From: a virus
Length of the DNA stretch: 33,970 nucleotides
IMG/VR virus record: IMGVR_UViG_3300032294_002231
Location: 1-33,970 of that record
Direction: 5' to 3' (one strand)
This document shows positions 14,985-24,254 of the stretch, one piece after another. The notes below the pieces were generated by a model. The model did not search any database. It saw only the letters and a program-made list of their open reading frames with translations, and had not been told where the DNA came from. The stretch's first letter is position 1; every line of letters starts with the position of its first letter. Both the position numbers and the translations under genes were made by a program.

Positions 14985-16227
14985 ATAGCGTATCGTATTT
15001 AAATCTATTTTTAACAATATAACCTAAATCTTTCATAAAATTATCAAAATCTTTTAAGTTAGTACCAGTTTCGTAAGTTTCAAACTCACTAGTTTCTGCA
15101 AAAATTAGTTTTGGTCTAAAATCGCCTAAACACTTTAAAACTTTCATCTCAGCCCCTTGAACATCTATATGTAAATAATCTATATTTTTTATATTACTTT
15201 CTATGCAAAATGTATCAAATCTTTTTGTTTTTACTTTATATCCTTTTAAATCATATTCTAGACCGTCATGAAAAATACCTTCTGAAGTACCTTCTTTTAC
15301 AACTGGTTTTACTATAGATCCTGAATTTTTCCATGTTTTACCATTTAAGTTATCACTAGGATAAAATAATATTTCTCCATCTGAATCGGATAGCGCTATC
15401 GGTAATACTTCTATTCCAAATCTAATAGCATTTTGTGAAAATTGATCTATATTATATGAATCTGGTTCGAAAGAATAGACTTTTGAATTTTTAAATGCAG
15501 ATTTAAATACAATTGATTCTTTAAAGTCGCATGCTCCTACATCAAATATAGTTAAATTATCTTGATCAGTAAAATAATTTTTAATTATTTCAACTTCTGG
15601 ATGAATTACAAATATATCATCTGTATGTAGTCTGTCTACTAAATTATATCCTTTGCTAAATAACAAGTCTCTTATATCTTTATTTTCATAATTATTTTCT
15701 ATAGCCATTGTTTTTATATTAAATTTGTAAAAATCTATACATTTTAAAACTTCTAGCTCTCCTCCTTCTATGTCTAAACTTAGAAAATCTATTTTTTTAA
15801 AATTATTATCTAATAAAAGTTTATTTATATCATAACACTTCATATTAATATCAGTGGTTTTTTGATTTAAAGAATCTACTTCTTTATTTATTCTTTCCAC
15901 ATGTTGATCTTCATAAACTTCTACTATACCACTAAGCATTTCAGAATATCCTTCAATCATTCTAAAAACTTTATTAGTATCTTCACTCCATGCGCATCCT
16001 TCAACTAATATACAGTTTCTATTTTGTTTTAATTTAGTAAAAATTTTAGGATGAGGTTCTATACAAATTCCACTCCAATTAAGAACTTTTTCAAAAAAGA
16101 AAGTATTACTTAAACTTTCTCCATCATGTGCTCCTATATCAACAAAAACTCCACCTATTTTATTTTTAAAATAGTTTTCATTTATATATCTATCTTGTCC
16201 ATATTGAGATTTGTAAAAATTAACCAT
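14965..16227 (-). CDS. Tandem FkbM-family methyltransferase (two domains), 420 aa
   Basis: Two successive FkbM-type methyltransferase domains lie in one chain. Domain 1 (about residues 1-205) has SQYGQDRYI, VFVDIGAHDGESLSN, CIEPHPKIF and FLSLDIEGGELEVLK. Domain 2 (about 215-420) has IFDVGACDFKES, VYSFEPDSYNIDQFSQ and YLHIDVQGAEMKVLK. FkbM enzymes O-methylate sugars and polyketides using SAM. The usual enzyme has a single domain of about 200-270 residues, so this is a fusion or duplication. The two halves differ enough that they may act at different positions of one sugar. It sits between two sugar-modifying genes. Confidence 0.88.
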   Translation of the reverse strand: MVNFYKSQYGQDRYINENYFKNKIGGVFVDIGAHDGESLSNTFFFEKVLNWSGICIEPHPKIFTKLKQNRNCILVEGCAWSEDTNKVFRMIEGYSEMLSGIVEVYEDQHVERINKEVDSLNQKTTDINMKCYDINKLLLDNNFKKIDFLSLDIEGGELEVLKCIDFYKFNIKTMAIENNYENKDIRDLLFSKGYNLVDRLHTDDIFVIHPEVEIIKNYFTDQDNLTIFDVGACDFKESIVFKSAFKNSKVYSFEPDSYNIDQFSQNAIRFGIEVLPIALSDSDGEILFYPSDNLNGKTWKNSGSIVKPVVKEGTSEGIFHDGLEYDLKGYKVKTKRFDTFCIESNIKNIDYLHIDVQGAEMKVLKCLGDFRPKLIFAETSEFETYETGTNLKDFDNFMKDLGYIVKNRFKYDTLYEFYGS

Positions 16228-17266
16228 AAATTTCTATTATATTATTTAATATTTTTTCTATACTATAATCTTGTTTCCAATTTGGATAATGTTTTTTAAA
16301 CTTGCTTGTATTACTAATCCACCAAATATGATCTCCTATTCTATTTTCATTAATATAATTTAATTTCATTTTTTTATCAGTAATCTTTTCAATTAATGAT
16401 ATGGCTTCAATTATGGAGCAGTTTGAATATCTACTTCCTCCTATGTTATAAACTTCTCCAATCTTTGGATTTTTATAAACTTCATAAAATGCAGATACTA
16501 AATCCATGGAGTGTATATTGTCTCTGACTTGTTTTCCTTTATATCCATATAAATTATATGTACGACCTTCTATATTACATTTAACAAGATAATTTAAAAA
16601 ACCATGAAGTTCTGCACCTTTATGTTTTGATCCTGTTAAACAACCTCCCCTAAATACTGTTGTTTTTAAATTAAAATACTTTCCGTACTCTTGTACATAT
16701 ACGTCAGCAGATAATTTAGAGCATCCGAATAAACTATGTTTTGTTTGATCCATAGAAAAATTTTCAGGTATTCCTTCATAATACTCATGAGATTTTTCTA
16801 ATTCATATCTAGTCTCTAATTCTATTAACGGTAAATAATTTGGATTATCACCGTAAACTTTATTAGTAGAAGTAAAAATAAATGTAGCTTTAGAACAGTA
16901 TTTTTTAGTTAATTCTAATAAATTTAATGTTGCTGTTGTGTTAATATGAAAATCAGTAAAAGGTTCTTTTGCTGCCCAGTCGTGTGATGGTTGGGCAGCG
17001 GTATGTATTATACAATCTATATCAGATGAATATTCATTAAAAATTTTTTCTAAGTCAATATAATTGCGTATATCTATTGTATGCAAAATAAAATTATTCT
17101 GTGCACGTAAGTCATCAAGACTAGAATTTACTGAGCCATCTTTTCCAAAAAAATATTCTCTCATGTTATTATCTATCCCAATCACTCTAAATCCTTTTGA
17201 TAAAAAAAATTCAGTTGATTCACTTCCTATAAGTCCACCGCATCCGGTAATTATTATTGTTTTCAT
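16220..17266 (-). CDS. CDP-paratose 2-epimerase-like SDR, 348 aa
   Basis: The Rossmann motif is TGCGGLIGSE. Blocks matching the CDP-paratose/tyvelose epimerase group follow: FTSTNKVYGD, LETRYE, GKQVRDNIHS and a C-terminal YNIGGSRYSN. The family converts CDP-paratose to CDP-tyvelose by C2 epimerisation. An oddity: the usual catalytic Tyr of YxxxK is Phe here (SLFGCSK). I recall related phage/bacterial homologues with the same FGxSK motif, so this may be a subfamily trait rather than a mutation. Length is normal. It would pair well with the RfbH-like gene of the same cassette. Confidence 0.78.
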   Translation of the reverse strand: MKTIIITGCGGLIGSESTEFFLSKGFRVIGIDNNMREYFFGKDGSVNSSLDDLRAQNNFILHTIDIRNYIDLEKIFNEYSSDIDCIIHTAAQPSHDWAAKEPFTDFHINTTATLNLLELTKKYCSKATFIFTSTNKVYGDNPNYLPLIELETRYELEKSHEYYEGIPENFSMDQTKHSLFGCSKLSADVYVQEYGKYFNLKTTVFRGGCLTGSKHKGAELHGFLNYLVKCNIEGRTYNLYGYKGKQVRDNIHSMDLVSAFYEVYKNPKIGEVYNIGGSRYSNCSIIEAISLIEKITDKKMKLNYINENRIGDHIWWISNTSKFKKHYPNWKQDYSIEKILNNIIEIYG

Positions 17267-18120
17267 TTTCTATTTTTATAATATTGAACAAGTTTTTTAA
17301 CAGCAGAAGATGCAGTATACTCTAATTTAAATCCTAGTTTAGTAATCTTTGATACATCTAAGTATGAATTACGTACCTGTACTATATTGTGAAATTTTGT
17401 TGCTGGTATATTATTTATTTTTGAATTTGATGAAGCAGTATTTATAGCTATATTTATTAAGTCTAAAAACTTAGAAGGTATACCACTTCCTATATTATAA
17501 ATTTCATTCATGGCACCTTTATCCATAGCTAGTTTAATTCCTTTACATACATCATCAACATGAATGTAATCCCTTAATACATCGCCTCCGTAATATAGAT
17601 CTACGTCATTTCCTTCTACAATCTCCTTGATCATATACTGTAGTGCATTTTTCTTTTTAGAAATTTTTTCATCACCCTCTCCTACTACGTTTGCTAATCT
17701 AAATATTCTGTACTTGTATCCAAATGTTTCACAAAAACAGATTAACATCTGTTCAGCACAACGTTTTGTAATAGAATAAAATCCTGTAGGATTACAGTGA
17801 GAATCTTCTTTAAACGGCACATTTTCATTTTGACCATATACAAACCAAGAACTAACAAAATTTATAACAGGTGCTTCTTCAGGAGTATATGTAGTTTTAA
17901 TACTCTCTAACATTTTCATTAGTACAGTTAAATTTGTTTCTATATCTATGTGTAAATTAGTGTGTATGTGGTAATTATCAATTGTGCTAATAAAGTACAG
18001 AATGTTTTTAGTTGGAGATGTATATTGATGTTTTGAAACTCGAATAATTTCGTCTGAGTATAGCTCAGAAAAACGACTTCCAATAAATCCAGTAGACCCA
18101 AAAACAGATATTTTATTCAT
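17263..18120 (-). CDS. NAD(P)-dependent epimerase/dehydratase or reductase, 285 aa
   Basis: An extended SDR with GSTGFIGS at the N-terminus, NFVSSWFVYGQNE and catalytic GFYSITKRCAEQ near residue 130. The domain-closing YYGGDVLRDYIHVDDVCKGI and YNIGSG typical of sugar enzymes follow. The length is slightly short. It may be a 4-ketoreductase or epimerase, as in abequose, paratose or ascarylose synthesis, where a reductase follows the 3-dehydratase step. The exact stereochemistry cannot be inferred. It overlaps the CDP-paratose-epimerase-like gene by 4 bases. Confidence 0.8.
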   Translation of the reverse strand: MNKISVFGSTGFIGSRFSELYSDEIIRVSKHQYTSPTKNILYFISTIDNYHIHTNLHIDIETNLTVLMKMLESIKTTYTPEEAPVINFVSSWFVYGQNENVPFKEDSHCNPTGFYSITKRCAEQMLICFCETFGYKYRIFRLANVVGEGDEKISKKKNALQYMIKEIVEGNDVDLYYGGDVLRDYIHVDDVCKGIKLAMDKGAMNEIYNIGSGIPSKFLDLINIAINTASSNSKINNIPATKFHNIVQVRNSYLDVSKITKLGFKLEYTASSAVKKLVQYYKNRK

Positions 18121-18131
18121 ATAATTTAATT

Positions 18132-18887
18132 TTAAATTCCTCTATAGATGTCATAAGGTGCATCTACTGATTTAACTTTTAATTTATGTATACCTTGCAC
18201 TTGATAACCTATATAACACTCTGAATAATTTTCAGGATAGATGTCTTCATATATTTTTTCAAAATTAGGAAATACTTCGCATACCTTATCCATATTTTCA
18301 GGATTTGCAAACATAAAAGTTTCAGACATACTTGGATAGCGCAATCCCGAATTAGCTATCAAGTAGTGGTTATCTCTCATATACTGGTGGTTATATGGAA
18401 CATATACACAATCCTTGTCTGTTTCTTTAAAAAAAGTTCTTACATCTATCGGTTTATGGTATATATGATCTATTCTACTACGTACTATAATATCATACTT
18501 GATATTATTTTTTACCTCATATTCTTTTCTAAGGTTATTAGCCTTTGTAACCGAACAGAACATACTCGCTAATGCTTTTTGATTAGCTCGGCCAGGTACA
18601 TCTTTAAGATGTGAAAATTCATTCATATCTCTTTGAGGTTCTACTACCATACTAACAGGCTTAAGTTGATCTCTTACATAGTTATCCGAGTCTGGTTGCC
18701 ATGTTCCTATTTTATTGTCTAGATGTGGCTGAGAAGAATTAAACGGCTTTCCATCCATTGAAGAATCATACCATAAATGTACAAAGATATCCGTGATATT
18801 ACTTGGTTGTATTAATAAATGGTTTAACATATTACAGCCACCTATTAAACTTCTTGGTTGTCCTGATATACATAATGCTATCCTCAT
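18132..18887 (-). CDS. Putative glycosyltransferase with ISGQPR motif, 251 aa
   Basis: The N-terminus MRIALCISGQPRS is the signature of a poorly described group of glycosyltransferase-like proteins found in polysaccharide and phage loci. A possible metal-binding DxD-like motif lies in IIVRSRIDHIY near residue 145. No signal or membrane segment. It overlaps the next gene by 4 bases. I see the N-terminal and middle motifs only; the donor sugar is unknown. The alternative is a regulatory or inactive transferase fold. Confidence 0.6.
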   Translation of the reverse strand: MRIALCISGQPRSLIGGCNMLNHLLIQPSNITDIFVHLWYDSSMDGKPFNSSQPHLDNKIGTWQPDSDNYVRDQLKPVSMVVEPQRDMNEFSHLKDVPGRANQKALASMFCSVTKANNLRKEYEVKNNIKYDIIVRSRIDHIYHKPIDVRTFFKETDKDCVYVPYNHQYMRDNHYLIANSGLRYPSMSETFMFANPENMDKVCEVFPNFEKIYEDIYPENYSECYIGYQVQGIHKLKVKSVDAPYDIYRGI

Positions 18888-19711
18888 AGTATGTCTTTAT
18901 ATTTTGTATATAAAAAATCTTCTCCTATTTTATGTTTTAAAGCTAAATTAAAATTTTCTTTTATTTCTTTATGATGAGAATTATAAAAATTTATCAAGTA
19001 TTCTTGATTGTTTATTATCTTTTCAAGTTCTTCATAAGTGTCAAAAATTAAAAATCCGTTAGAATTAAAAAAATTTTGTATGTATTTAGATCCATAATAT
19101 ATAGGAATACATCCTGATAGGAAACAATCTATTATTTTTTCTGTAAAATAATAACCCTCTTTAATGTTTTCAACTACTACAGAAAAAGCATAGTCTTTTA
19201 CTGAATGTATTTTTTTAACTCTTCCTGTACCTGTTCCACTTCCCATAACATCAATTAAATTTCCATACATTTTAGCAATGTTATGTCTAATACTATGACC
19301 AGGAGCAAAGTTTTTATCTGAATACATCATGGATATTAACTTCGTTTTTTCATAGTCTAGCTTAATCTCTTCTTCATCTAAATGGCATCCTCCTATAGGA
19401 ACTATATATGAGTTAGGAAATTGTAAAATACTTTCTGAGTGAGTAAATATTTTATCAAATAAATGATGATTTGACATTACAAAATTATATGCTTCTCTAG
19501 TAACCGCTGGGGATTCTATTAACCATGCATACTTTTTAAGGTGTTTATACTCTAAATTGCTAACTGTATTTACATGGCTGTCTGTAAAAAATATAAAATT
19601 ATTTAAGACATTATTAAAATCCCACTCAAAGTATGTTGGCTTAAACCAATTACTAGTAGAATAGGCATGAGAAAAGTGCGCATCTTTTATAGACCATTTT
19701 TCTAAATTCAT
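18884..19711 (-). CDS. Family 10-type (fucosyltransferase-like) glycosyltransferase, 275 aa
   Basis: The C-terminal donor-binding block FTEKIIDCFLSGCIPIYYG (residues 189-207) and the preceding SVVVENIKEGYYF closely match the alpha-1,3-fucosyltransferase (GT10) signature. It is smaller than the 300-450 residues of most family members, and the N-terminal half is poorly conserved. GT10 enzymes transfer 6-deoxy-sugars from GDP-fucose. Here the donor may be the unusual deoxysugar built by the cassette (inference). It overlaps its neighbours by 4 bases on each side. Confidence 0.78.
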   Translation of the reverse strand: MNLEKWSIKDAHFSHAYSTSNWFKPTYFEWDFNNVLNNFIFFTDSHVNTVSNLEYKHLKKYAWLIESPAVTREAYNFVMSNHHLFDKIFTHSESILQFPNSYIVPIGGCHLDEEEIKLDYEKTKLISMMYSDKNFAPGHSIRHNIAKMYGNLIDVMGSGTGTGRVKKIHSVKDYAFSVVVENIKEGYYFTEKIIDCFLSGCIPIYYGSKYIQNFFNSNGFLIFDTYEELEKIINNQEYLINFYNSHHKEIKENFNLALKHKIGEDFLYTKYKDIL

Positions 19712-20349
19712 ACAAGATCAGTTAATTTATCAAAAACTTTCCATTTAGTTGGCATAGTTTTTACAACATATAAAGATTTTAAATTTATAAGAGAATTCCA
19801 AACATTATAAAAATTATCAGAACTTAATATATTATCATTAATTTTTTTAGGATTTAATATTTGTATTCCACTTGCAAATAAATTAGATTCACAATCTCTA
19901 GATATTTTATCTATAATGTTATTACTATGTAGTATTTTATCTGCCTCTAATTTTATATCTATAGGAATTATACAAGCAGAAGGAGATCCTAACTCTACAT
20001 ATTCATCATATACTTTTTTTAAATCTAAATCTATGATAACATCACATGGTGATATTACTATAGGTTCATCAATGTATTTTATAATACTGTTAAATAAAAA
20101 ATATGAATTATCTTTATTTTTTGTATTAATAAAACCAGAAACTTTATTTTCTAATTCTTTAACAAGTATATCTCCTTTATATCCATAAGTAACATAGATA
20201 TTTTCTATATTATTTGAGTTTAGAAAATTTATTACATGATCTATTAAAAATACATTATTAACTTTAACCAAAGCTTTTGGAACATATTCTGTTATAGGTT
20301 TCATTCTAGAACCTAAACCTCCTGATAATATGATAGCATTTTTAAACAT
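19708..20349 (-). CDS. Sugar-1-phosphate nucleotidyltransferase, 213 aa
   Basis: The NTP-binding loop is AIILSGGLGSRMKPITEYVP with PKALVKVNN following, the classic GGxGxRxxP...PKxLxxV pattern. The later VISPCDVIIDLDL is the Mg-binding Asp region. Without C-terminal beta-helix it is compact, like GCD1/ManC-N-type enzymes; typical RfbF/RmlA proteins are about 255-290 residues. It would activate a sugar-1-phosphate for the cassette. Which nucleotide (CTP, GTP or TTP) is used cannot be seen. Given the RfbH-like gene, CTP is an attractive guess. Confidence 0.85.
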   Translation of the reverse strand: MFKNAIILSGGLGSRMKPITEYVPKALVKVNNVFLIDHVINFLNSNNIENIYVTYGYKGDILVKELENKVSGFINTKNKDNSYFLFNSIIKYIDEPIVISPCDVIIDLDLKKVYDEYVELGSPSACIIPIDIKLEADKILHSNNIIDKISRDCESNLFASGIQILNPKKINDNILSSDNFYNVWNSLINLKSLYVVKTMPTKWKVFDKLTDLV

Positions 20350-21299
20350 TATAGAGTATCAGGTTGTGCTTTAATAAGCTCTAAGATTTCTTCCTCAGTC
20401 AATCTTTCAGCTTCTTTAGAAGTAAAAATAAAAGGATGCGGAGTTTCTACTTTTTCATTAGGATGAATTAAAAAATGGTTAACCCCGTTAAACTCTAATG
20501 TTTGGCAAAATGAAAGTTCTGATTCTCCTACTAGATATTCATCGTCTCTTTCACCGGGTCTGTCAGTAATTTTTTCCCATTTTCCTCCAAAGTGTTTTGT
20601 CCATACATTTAAAATATCTTCAATTTTAGCAGACTTCATTACTCTAGATAAAATCTGACCTTGTATAAGATCTATATTATTCATAGCAGTTTCTACAAGT
20701 TGTACTGCATGATCTACTGTAAAGAAAAATCTTCTCATATCTGGGCCTGTAGTTCCTATTATTCCTGTTTCTTCATGCATTTTTTTCCAAATAGGTAAAA
20801 CAGATCCTGTAGACCATGCAACATTACCATATCTTACACAAGCAAATTTAGTTTTAGTCTTTCCATTAAGTAGACAAAACATTCTCTCCATTGTAGCTTT
20901 TGTAAGACCATAAATGTTTCTTACGGGAGGGCAGGCTTTATCAGTAGAAATTCCCACTACAAAATCTACTTCATATTCCATAGCAACTCTAGCAACATTT
21001 TGAGAACCTAATATATTTACATCTATACTTTCTAGAGGATATACCTCTGAAAGATCTACAAACTTAGTTGCTGCAGCATGAATAACAATATCAGGTCTTA
21101 CAAATTTAAAGGCATCTCTTATAGATTCAATATTAGAAATATCTAAAGGTAATGTAGTAGCATTAGTAGTTTTCTTTGCTTGAAAATTTTGTTTGTTATT
21201 TCTAGCACCTAAATAAACTTCGTATTTGCCATTTAATTTAAGAGCTAAATTTCTTCCTAAAAATCCGCTTCCACCTGTTATTAAAATCCTTTTTTTCAT
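20349..21299 (-). CDS. UDP-GlcNAc 4,6-dehydratase-like enzyme (PseB/CapD type), 316 aa
   Basis: The Rossmann motif is TGGSGFLGRN. PDIVIHAAATKFVDLSE, GISTDKACPPVRNIYGLTKA with the catalytic Tyr/Lys, CVRYGNVAWSTGSV and the MRRFFFTVDHAVQLV block are typical of the PseB/FlaA1/CapD group. These enzymes dehydrate UDP-GlcNAc at C4/C6, opening routes to pseudaminic acid, bacillosamine and related sugars. No aminotransferase with a catalytic Lys is present in the window for such a route. It is soluble (no N-terminal membrane domain). It overlaps both neighbours by one base. Confidence 0.85.
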   Translation of the reverse strand: MKKRILITGGSGFLGRNLALKLNGKYEVYLGARNNKQNFQAKKTTNATTLPLDISNIESIRDAFKFVRPDIVIHAAATKFVDLSEVYPLESIDVNILGSQNVARVAMEYEVDFVVGISTDKACPPVRNIYGLTKATMERMFCLLNGKTKTKFACVRYGNVAWSTGSVLPIWKKMHEETGIIGTTGPDMRRFFFTVDHAVQLVETAMNNIDLIQGQILSRVMKSAKIEDILNVWTKHFGGKWEKITDRPGERDDEYLVGESELSFCQTLEFNGVNHFLIHPNEKVETPHPFIFTSKEAERLTEEEILELIKAQPDTL

Positions 21300-21958
21300 T
21301 ATTTATTTGATTTTGGGGTTATACTATTTGTTCCTATATGTTTACAATATGATTTTTCCAAACATGCTGATGTATATCCGTGGTCTTTGTAAAACTTACC
21401 TGCCGCGGATTCTTCTCCATGTTGTTTAAACGATCCTATTAATTCATACTCTTTTTTTCTTCTTAATCCAGGATTCCATGAAAATCCATGCCAAGCATTT
21501 AAATAGTTTTTTTCATATTCATGGTATCTAATTCCTGAGGTACTTGTCATAATATCTGTTATGGGATGCATGCTACCTTTTTCTCCATCAAATCTAACTC
21601 TTAAATTAATATTAACTATATCGGGTCTATCGTCTAAAAGTATTTTAGATTTAGATAAAAATCCAGTATCAAAAAATTCCCAATCATCTTCACAATGAAA
21701 AATATATTCTGTATTAACAAAGGAATACACTCTATCTATACTAGAAACTTGTCCTATATTTTCTTCATTAATTATTAGATCAAAAGGTCTATTTATAGAA
21801 ATGGATATATTTTCCATATGTTTTTCAATATTTAGATCCGCTGAATTTTCTATGACTATAGTCTGTTCTATAGGTAAGTCTATATAATTAAAAAAACTCT
21901 GCATTGTTTTTTCTAATAAATTAAATCTACCGCAAGATGTAAATACAGCAGTTATCAT
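21299..21958 (-). CDS. GT-A glycosyltransferase-like protein, 219 aa
   Basis: The N-terminus MITAVFTSCGRFNLLEKTMQ and the metal-binding YIFHCEDDWEFFD at about residue 92 indicate a GT2-like domain; the C-terminal WHGFSWNPGLRRKKEY and HGEESAAGKFY look like acceptor-side blocks. It is smaller than the usual family-2 enzyme but the key acidic motif is intact. Donor and acceptor are unknown. The start codon abuts the gene at 21955 with a 4-base overlap. Confidence 0.75.
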   Translation of the reverse strand: MITAVFTSCGRFNLLEKTMQSFFNYIDLPIEQTIVIENSADLNIEKHMENISISINRPFDLIINEENIGQVSSIDRVYSFVNTEYIFHCEDDWEFFDTGFLSKSKILLDDRPDIVNINLRVRFDGEKGSMHPITDIMTSTSGIRYHEYEKNYLNAWHGFSWNPGLRRKKEYELIGSFKQHGEESAAGKFYKDHGYTSACLEKSYCKHIGTNSITPKSNK

Positions 21959-22944
21959 AAAGTATAAAGTTTTTGGATTATATCTTTTTTCCAGACTTCT
22001 ATAGAATAGTATTTATTGTAATTGTTTTTTGCAATATAACTACATTCTTCGTAAAATGATTTATTTTCTTTTAAAGTAGTAGCTAATTCTACGGCTCTAT
22101 TTATATCGTTAACATCTACAGATAAACTAGGATGGCATATTTTTTGAGTGTCTACTTCTCTGTTACCTATACAAGGTATTCCAAAATATGCACAATTTAA
22201 ACTAAAAGTACCTGCTGCTATCGTAGGCATTAGATGCACTGCATATTTAAAGTTAGATAAATTTTTCATCCAATCCAACCACTCCATTCTTGGTAGATGA
22301 TTTAATTCATCCATCATTTCCTCTGCTTCTCTTTTAGCATGAGAATCTTGAACATATATAGGAATAGAAAACTTAGATGCTACTATATAACTTTCAAAAC
22401 CTCCATACCATCTAGCAAAATTTCCTCCAATAATACAAATATCTTGTTTAGTGGGAATTATTGAAGATAGATTTTTTTCTATCATTAAAGTTTGTATAGT
22501 ATTTACTTTCTTATTTGGAAATAAACCTTTATAATATTGAGTATCATGTTCATTATGCGCAAATATAGAATCGCATTCTTGTATTAAATTATAAAAATGT
22601 ATTTGATCATAAACTTTATAATCGTTCCATAACCAGTGTGGACCTTCTTGTACAAAGTGAACTTTTTTATTTTTAGATTTTAATTTAGTAACTAGATTAG
22701 ATACTAATATATCTGAGATAGGATTTGTATTATTTACTAGTTTTACTCCTATTGAATTTAAATAAACTTCTCCTTTTGGAAATATAATAAAAATATGATC
22801 ATAGTTTTGAATAGACTCAAATAATCTTATATTATAGTGATCAGCATTTAATGCATGCATCCATGCAAATTCAGTTCTCATATTACGATGATCTTCTGAT
22901 ATTTTCCCTGAGAATCCCATCTCTGTAAGAAAAGCTATTTTCAT
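21955..22944 (-). CDS. GT-B-like glycosyltransferase, 329 aa
   Basis: A protein starting MKIAFLTEMGFSGKISEDH with an alternating strand-helix pattern through both halves, as in GT-B enzymes. The C-terminal half contains IVASKFSIPIYVQDSH, HLMPTIAAGTFSLNCAYFG and IPCIGNREVDTQK, the equivalent of the donor-binding region. Clear EX7E or similar motifs are not seen, so the family number is unsure. It sits between two recognised sugar genes with 4-base overlaps on both sides, which supports a role in the same glycan. Confidence 0.62.
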   Translation of the reverse strand: MKIAFLTEMGFSGKISEDHRNMRTEFAWMHALNADHYNIRLFESIQNYDHIFIIFPKGEVYLNSIGVKLVNNTNPISDILVSNLVTKLKSKNKKVHFVQEGPHWLWNDYKVYDQIHFYNLIQECDSIFAHNEHDTQYYKGLFPNKKVNTIQTLMIEKNLSSIIPTKQDICIIGGNFARWYGGFESYIVASKFSIPIYVQDSHAKREAEEMMDELNHLPRMEWLDWMKNLSNFKYAVHLMPTIAAGTFSLNCAYFGIPCIGNREVDTQKICHPSLSVDVNDINRAVELATTLKENKSFYEECSYIAKNNYNKYYSIEVWKKDIIQKLYTL

Positions 22945-24254
22945 ATTTGATTAATAAATTTATTAAGAATAGTTTCTATATAGTCTATCTTTTCTTTATT
23001 AATTACCGGCGATGTTCCTAAAAAAAATGTATCTGTAGTAACTTTTCTTGCAATAGGAAACTTTTCAATAACTTCTTTTGGATCCATAAGTCCTTCATAA
23101 GCAGGTTGTAACATAATATTACCTGCAAAATACGGTCTTGTTTGTATTTTATTTGCTTCAAAAAATTGACAAATATCTGATCTTTTAAATGGCGCATCAT
23201 CTTTTAAAGTTATTGGGAATGCAAACCAATCTACATCTGCTCCTGCTTGTGCTTCATGTAAATGAAAATATTGATCATACTTTTTAAAAGCATTAAATAG
23301 ATTTTTATAGTTTTCTCTTCTCTTAACTCCTATTTCTTCTAACTTTTCCATCTGTACTAATCCAATTGATGCCTGAAGCTCAATAGGTTTTAAATTATAG
23401 CCTATCTCTTCATAAACATATTTGTGATCAAATAAATCATTTGGTAGCGATGGTAGCCAATTATTAAAGCGGCAACCGCATGATCCTTTTTCTAACAAGT
23501 TTTGCTTACCTATACAATAACAACCACGACCCCATTCTCTAAAGCTACGTATAATTCTTTCAGTTTGTTCATCTTTACATGCAACAAATCCACCTTCTGC
23601 CATAGTCATATGATGCGCTGGATAAAATGAGCAACTTGCTAATTCACCAAATGATCCTAAAGGTTTTCCTTCATAGAAAGATCCTAATGCGTCACAACAA
23701 TCTTCTAATAAAATTAATTCATACTTTTCAACAATTTCCATAAGCTTTTTCATATTGGGAGGATTTCCTAATACGTGAGCAAATGTAATAATCTTTGCAT
23801 CAGGATTATTTATGCATGCTTGTTCTACTTGATCAAGATCTAAATTAAGAGTTTCAAGTTCAATATCAACAAATATAGGAGTGAATCCTACTTGTAATAT
23901 AGGATTAATAGTAGTAGGAAAACCTGCAATTGGTGTAATTACTTTTGTACCTTTAGGTAAGTTACGACCTCTTTTAGATGTCATAACTAACATCATTAAT
24001 AAGTTAGCACTTGATCCTGAATTGGCTAATAGTCCATAGTCTTTACCAAACTTTTTAGGAAACCTTGTTTCAAATTTGTTTGCATCTGCTCCTAATACTA
24101 ACCATTCAGTCAATAAACTTTTAACAGCGGCAACATATTCATCTGAAGAAAAATACGGTCCTGCATATTGAACCCAATCTTTTCCTGCTTCCCATTTCTT
24201 TTCTGCGTGTTTTTCTTTAATATACTTTTCTACTAATCCTAATATTTCTTTCAT
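22941..24254 (-). CDS. rfbH: RfbH-type CDP-4-keto-6-deoxyglucose-3-dehydratase (DegT fold), 437 aa
   Basis: A PLP-binding DegT/DnrJ/EryC1/StrS fold protein, but the catalytic Lys is replaced by His (SFYPAHHMTMAEGG, residue 214), the hallmark of RfbH/E1 and ColD-type dehydratases. The 2Fe-2S region is recognisable: WGRGCYCIGK then GSCGCRF (Cys 245, 247, 259, 261), followed by DHKYVYEEIGYNLKPIELQASIG. The 437-residue length matches RfbH. It removes the C3 hydroxyl on the way to 3,6-dideoxyhexoses such as paratose, tyvelose, abequose or ascarylose; in bacteria a reductase (RfbI/E3) supplies electrons, and none is visible here. ATGA overlap couples it to the next gene. Confidence 0.88.
   Translation of the reverse strand: MKEILGLVEKYIKEKHAEKKWEAGKDWVQYAGPYFSSDEYVAAVKSLLTEWLVLGADANKFETRFPKKFGKDYGLLANSGSSANLLMMLVMTSKRGRNLPKGTKVITPIAGFPTTINPILQVGFTPIFVDIELETLNLDLDQVEQACINNPDAKIITFAHVLGNPPNMKKLMEIVEKYELILLEDCCDALGSFYEGKPLGSFGELASCSFYPAHHMTMAEGGFVACKDEQTERIIRSFREWGRGCYCIGKQNLLEKGSCGCRFNNWLPSLPNDLFDHKYVYEEIGYNLKPIELQASIGLVQMEKLEEIGVKRRENYKNLFNAFKKYDQYFHLHEAQAGADVDWFAFPITLKDDAPFKRSDICQFFEANKIQTRPYFAGNIMLQPAYEGLMDPKEVIEKFPIARKVTTDTFFLGTSPVINKEKIDYIETILNKFINQI

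Noticed and set aside
18366-20188. Several plus-strand frames of 60-90 codons within the sugar cassette
   Set aside because: They lie opposite well-supported minus-strand genes, have low-complexity hydrophobic sequences and no neighbours on the plus strand.
22941-24254. Ordinary DegT sugar aminotransferase
   Set aside because: The PLP-binding Lys is replaced by His and the Cys-x-Cys region of RfbH is present, so 3-dehydratase fits better.
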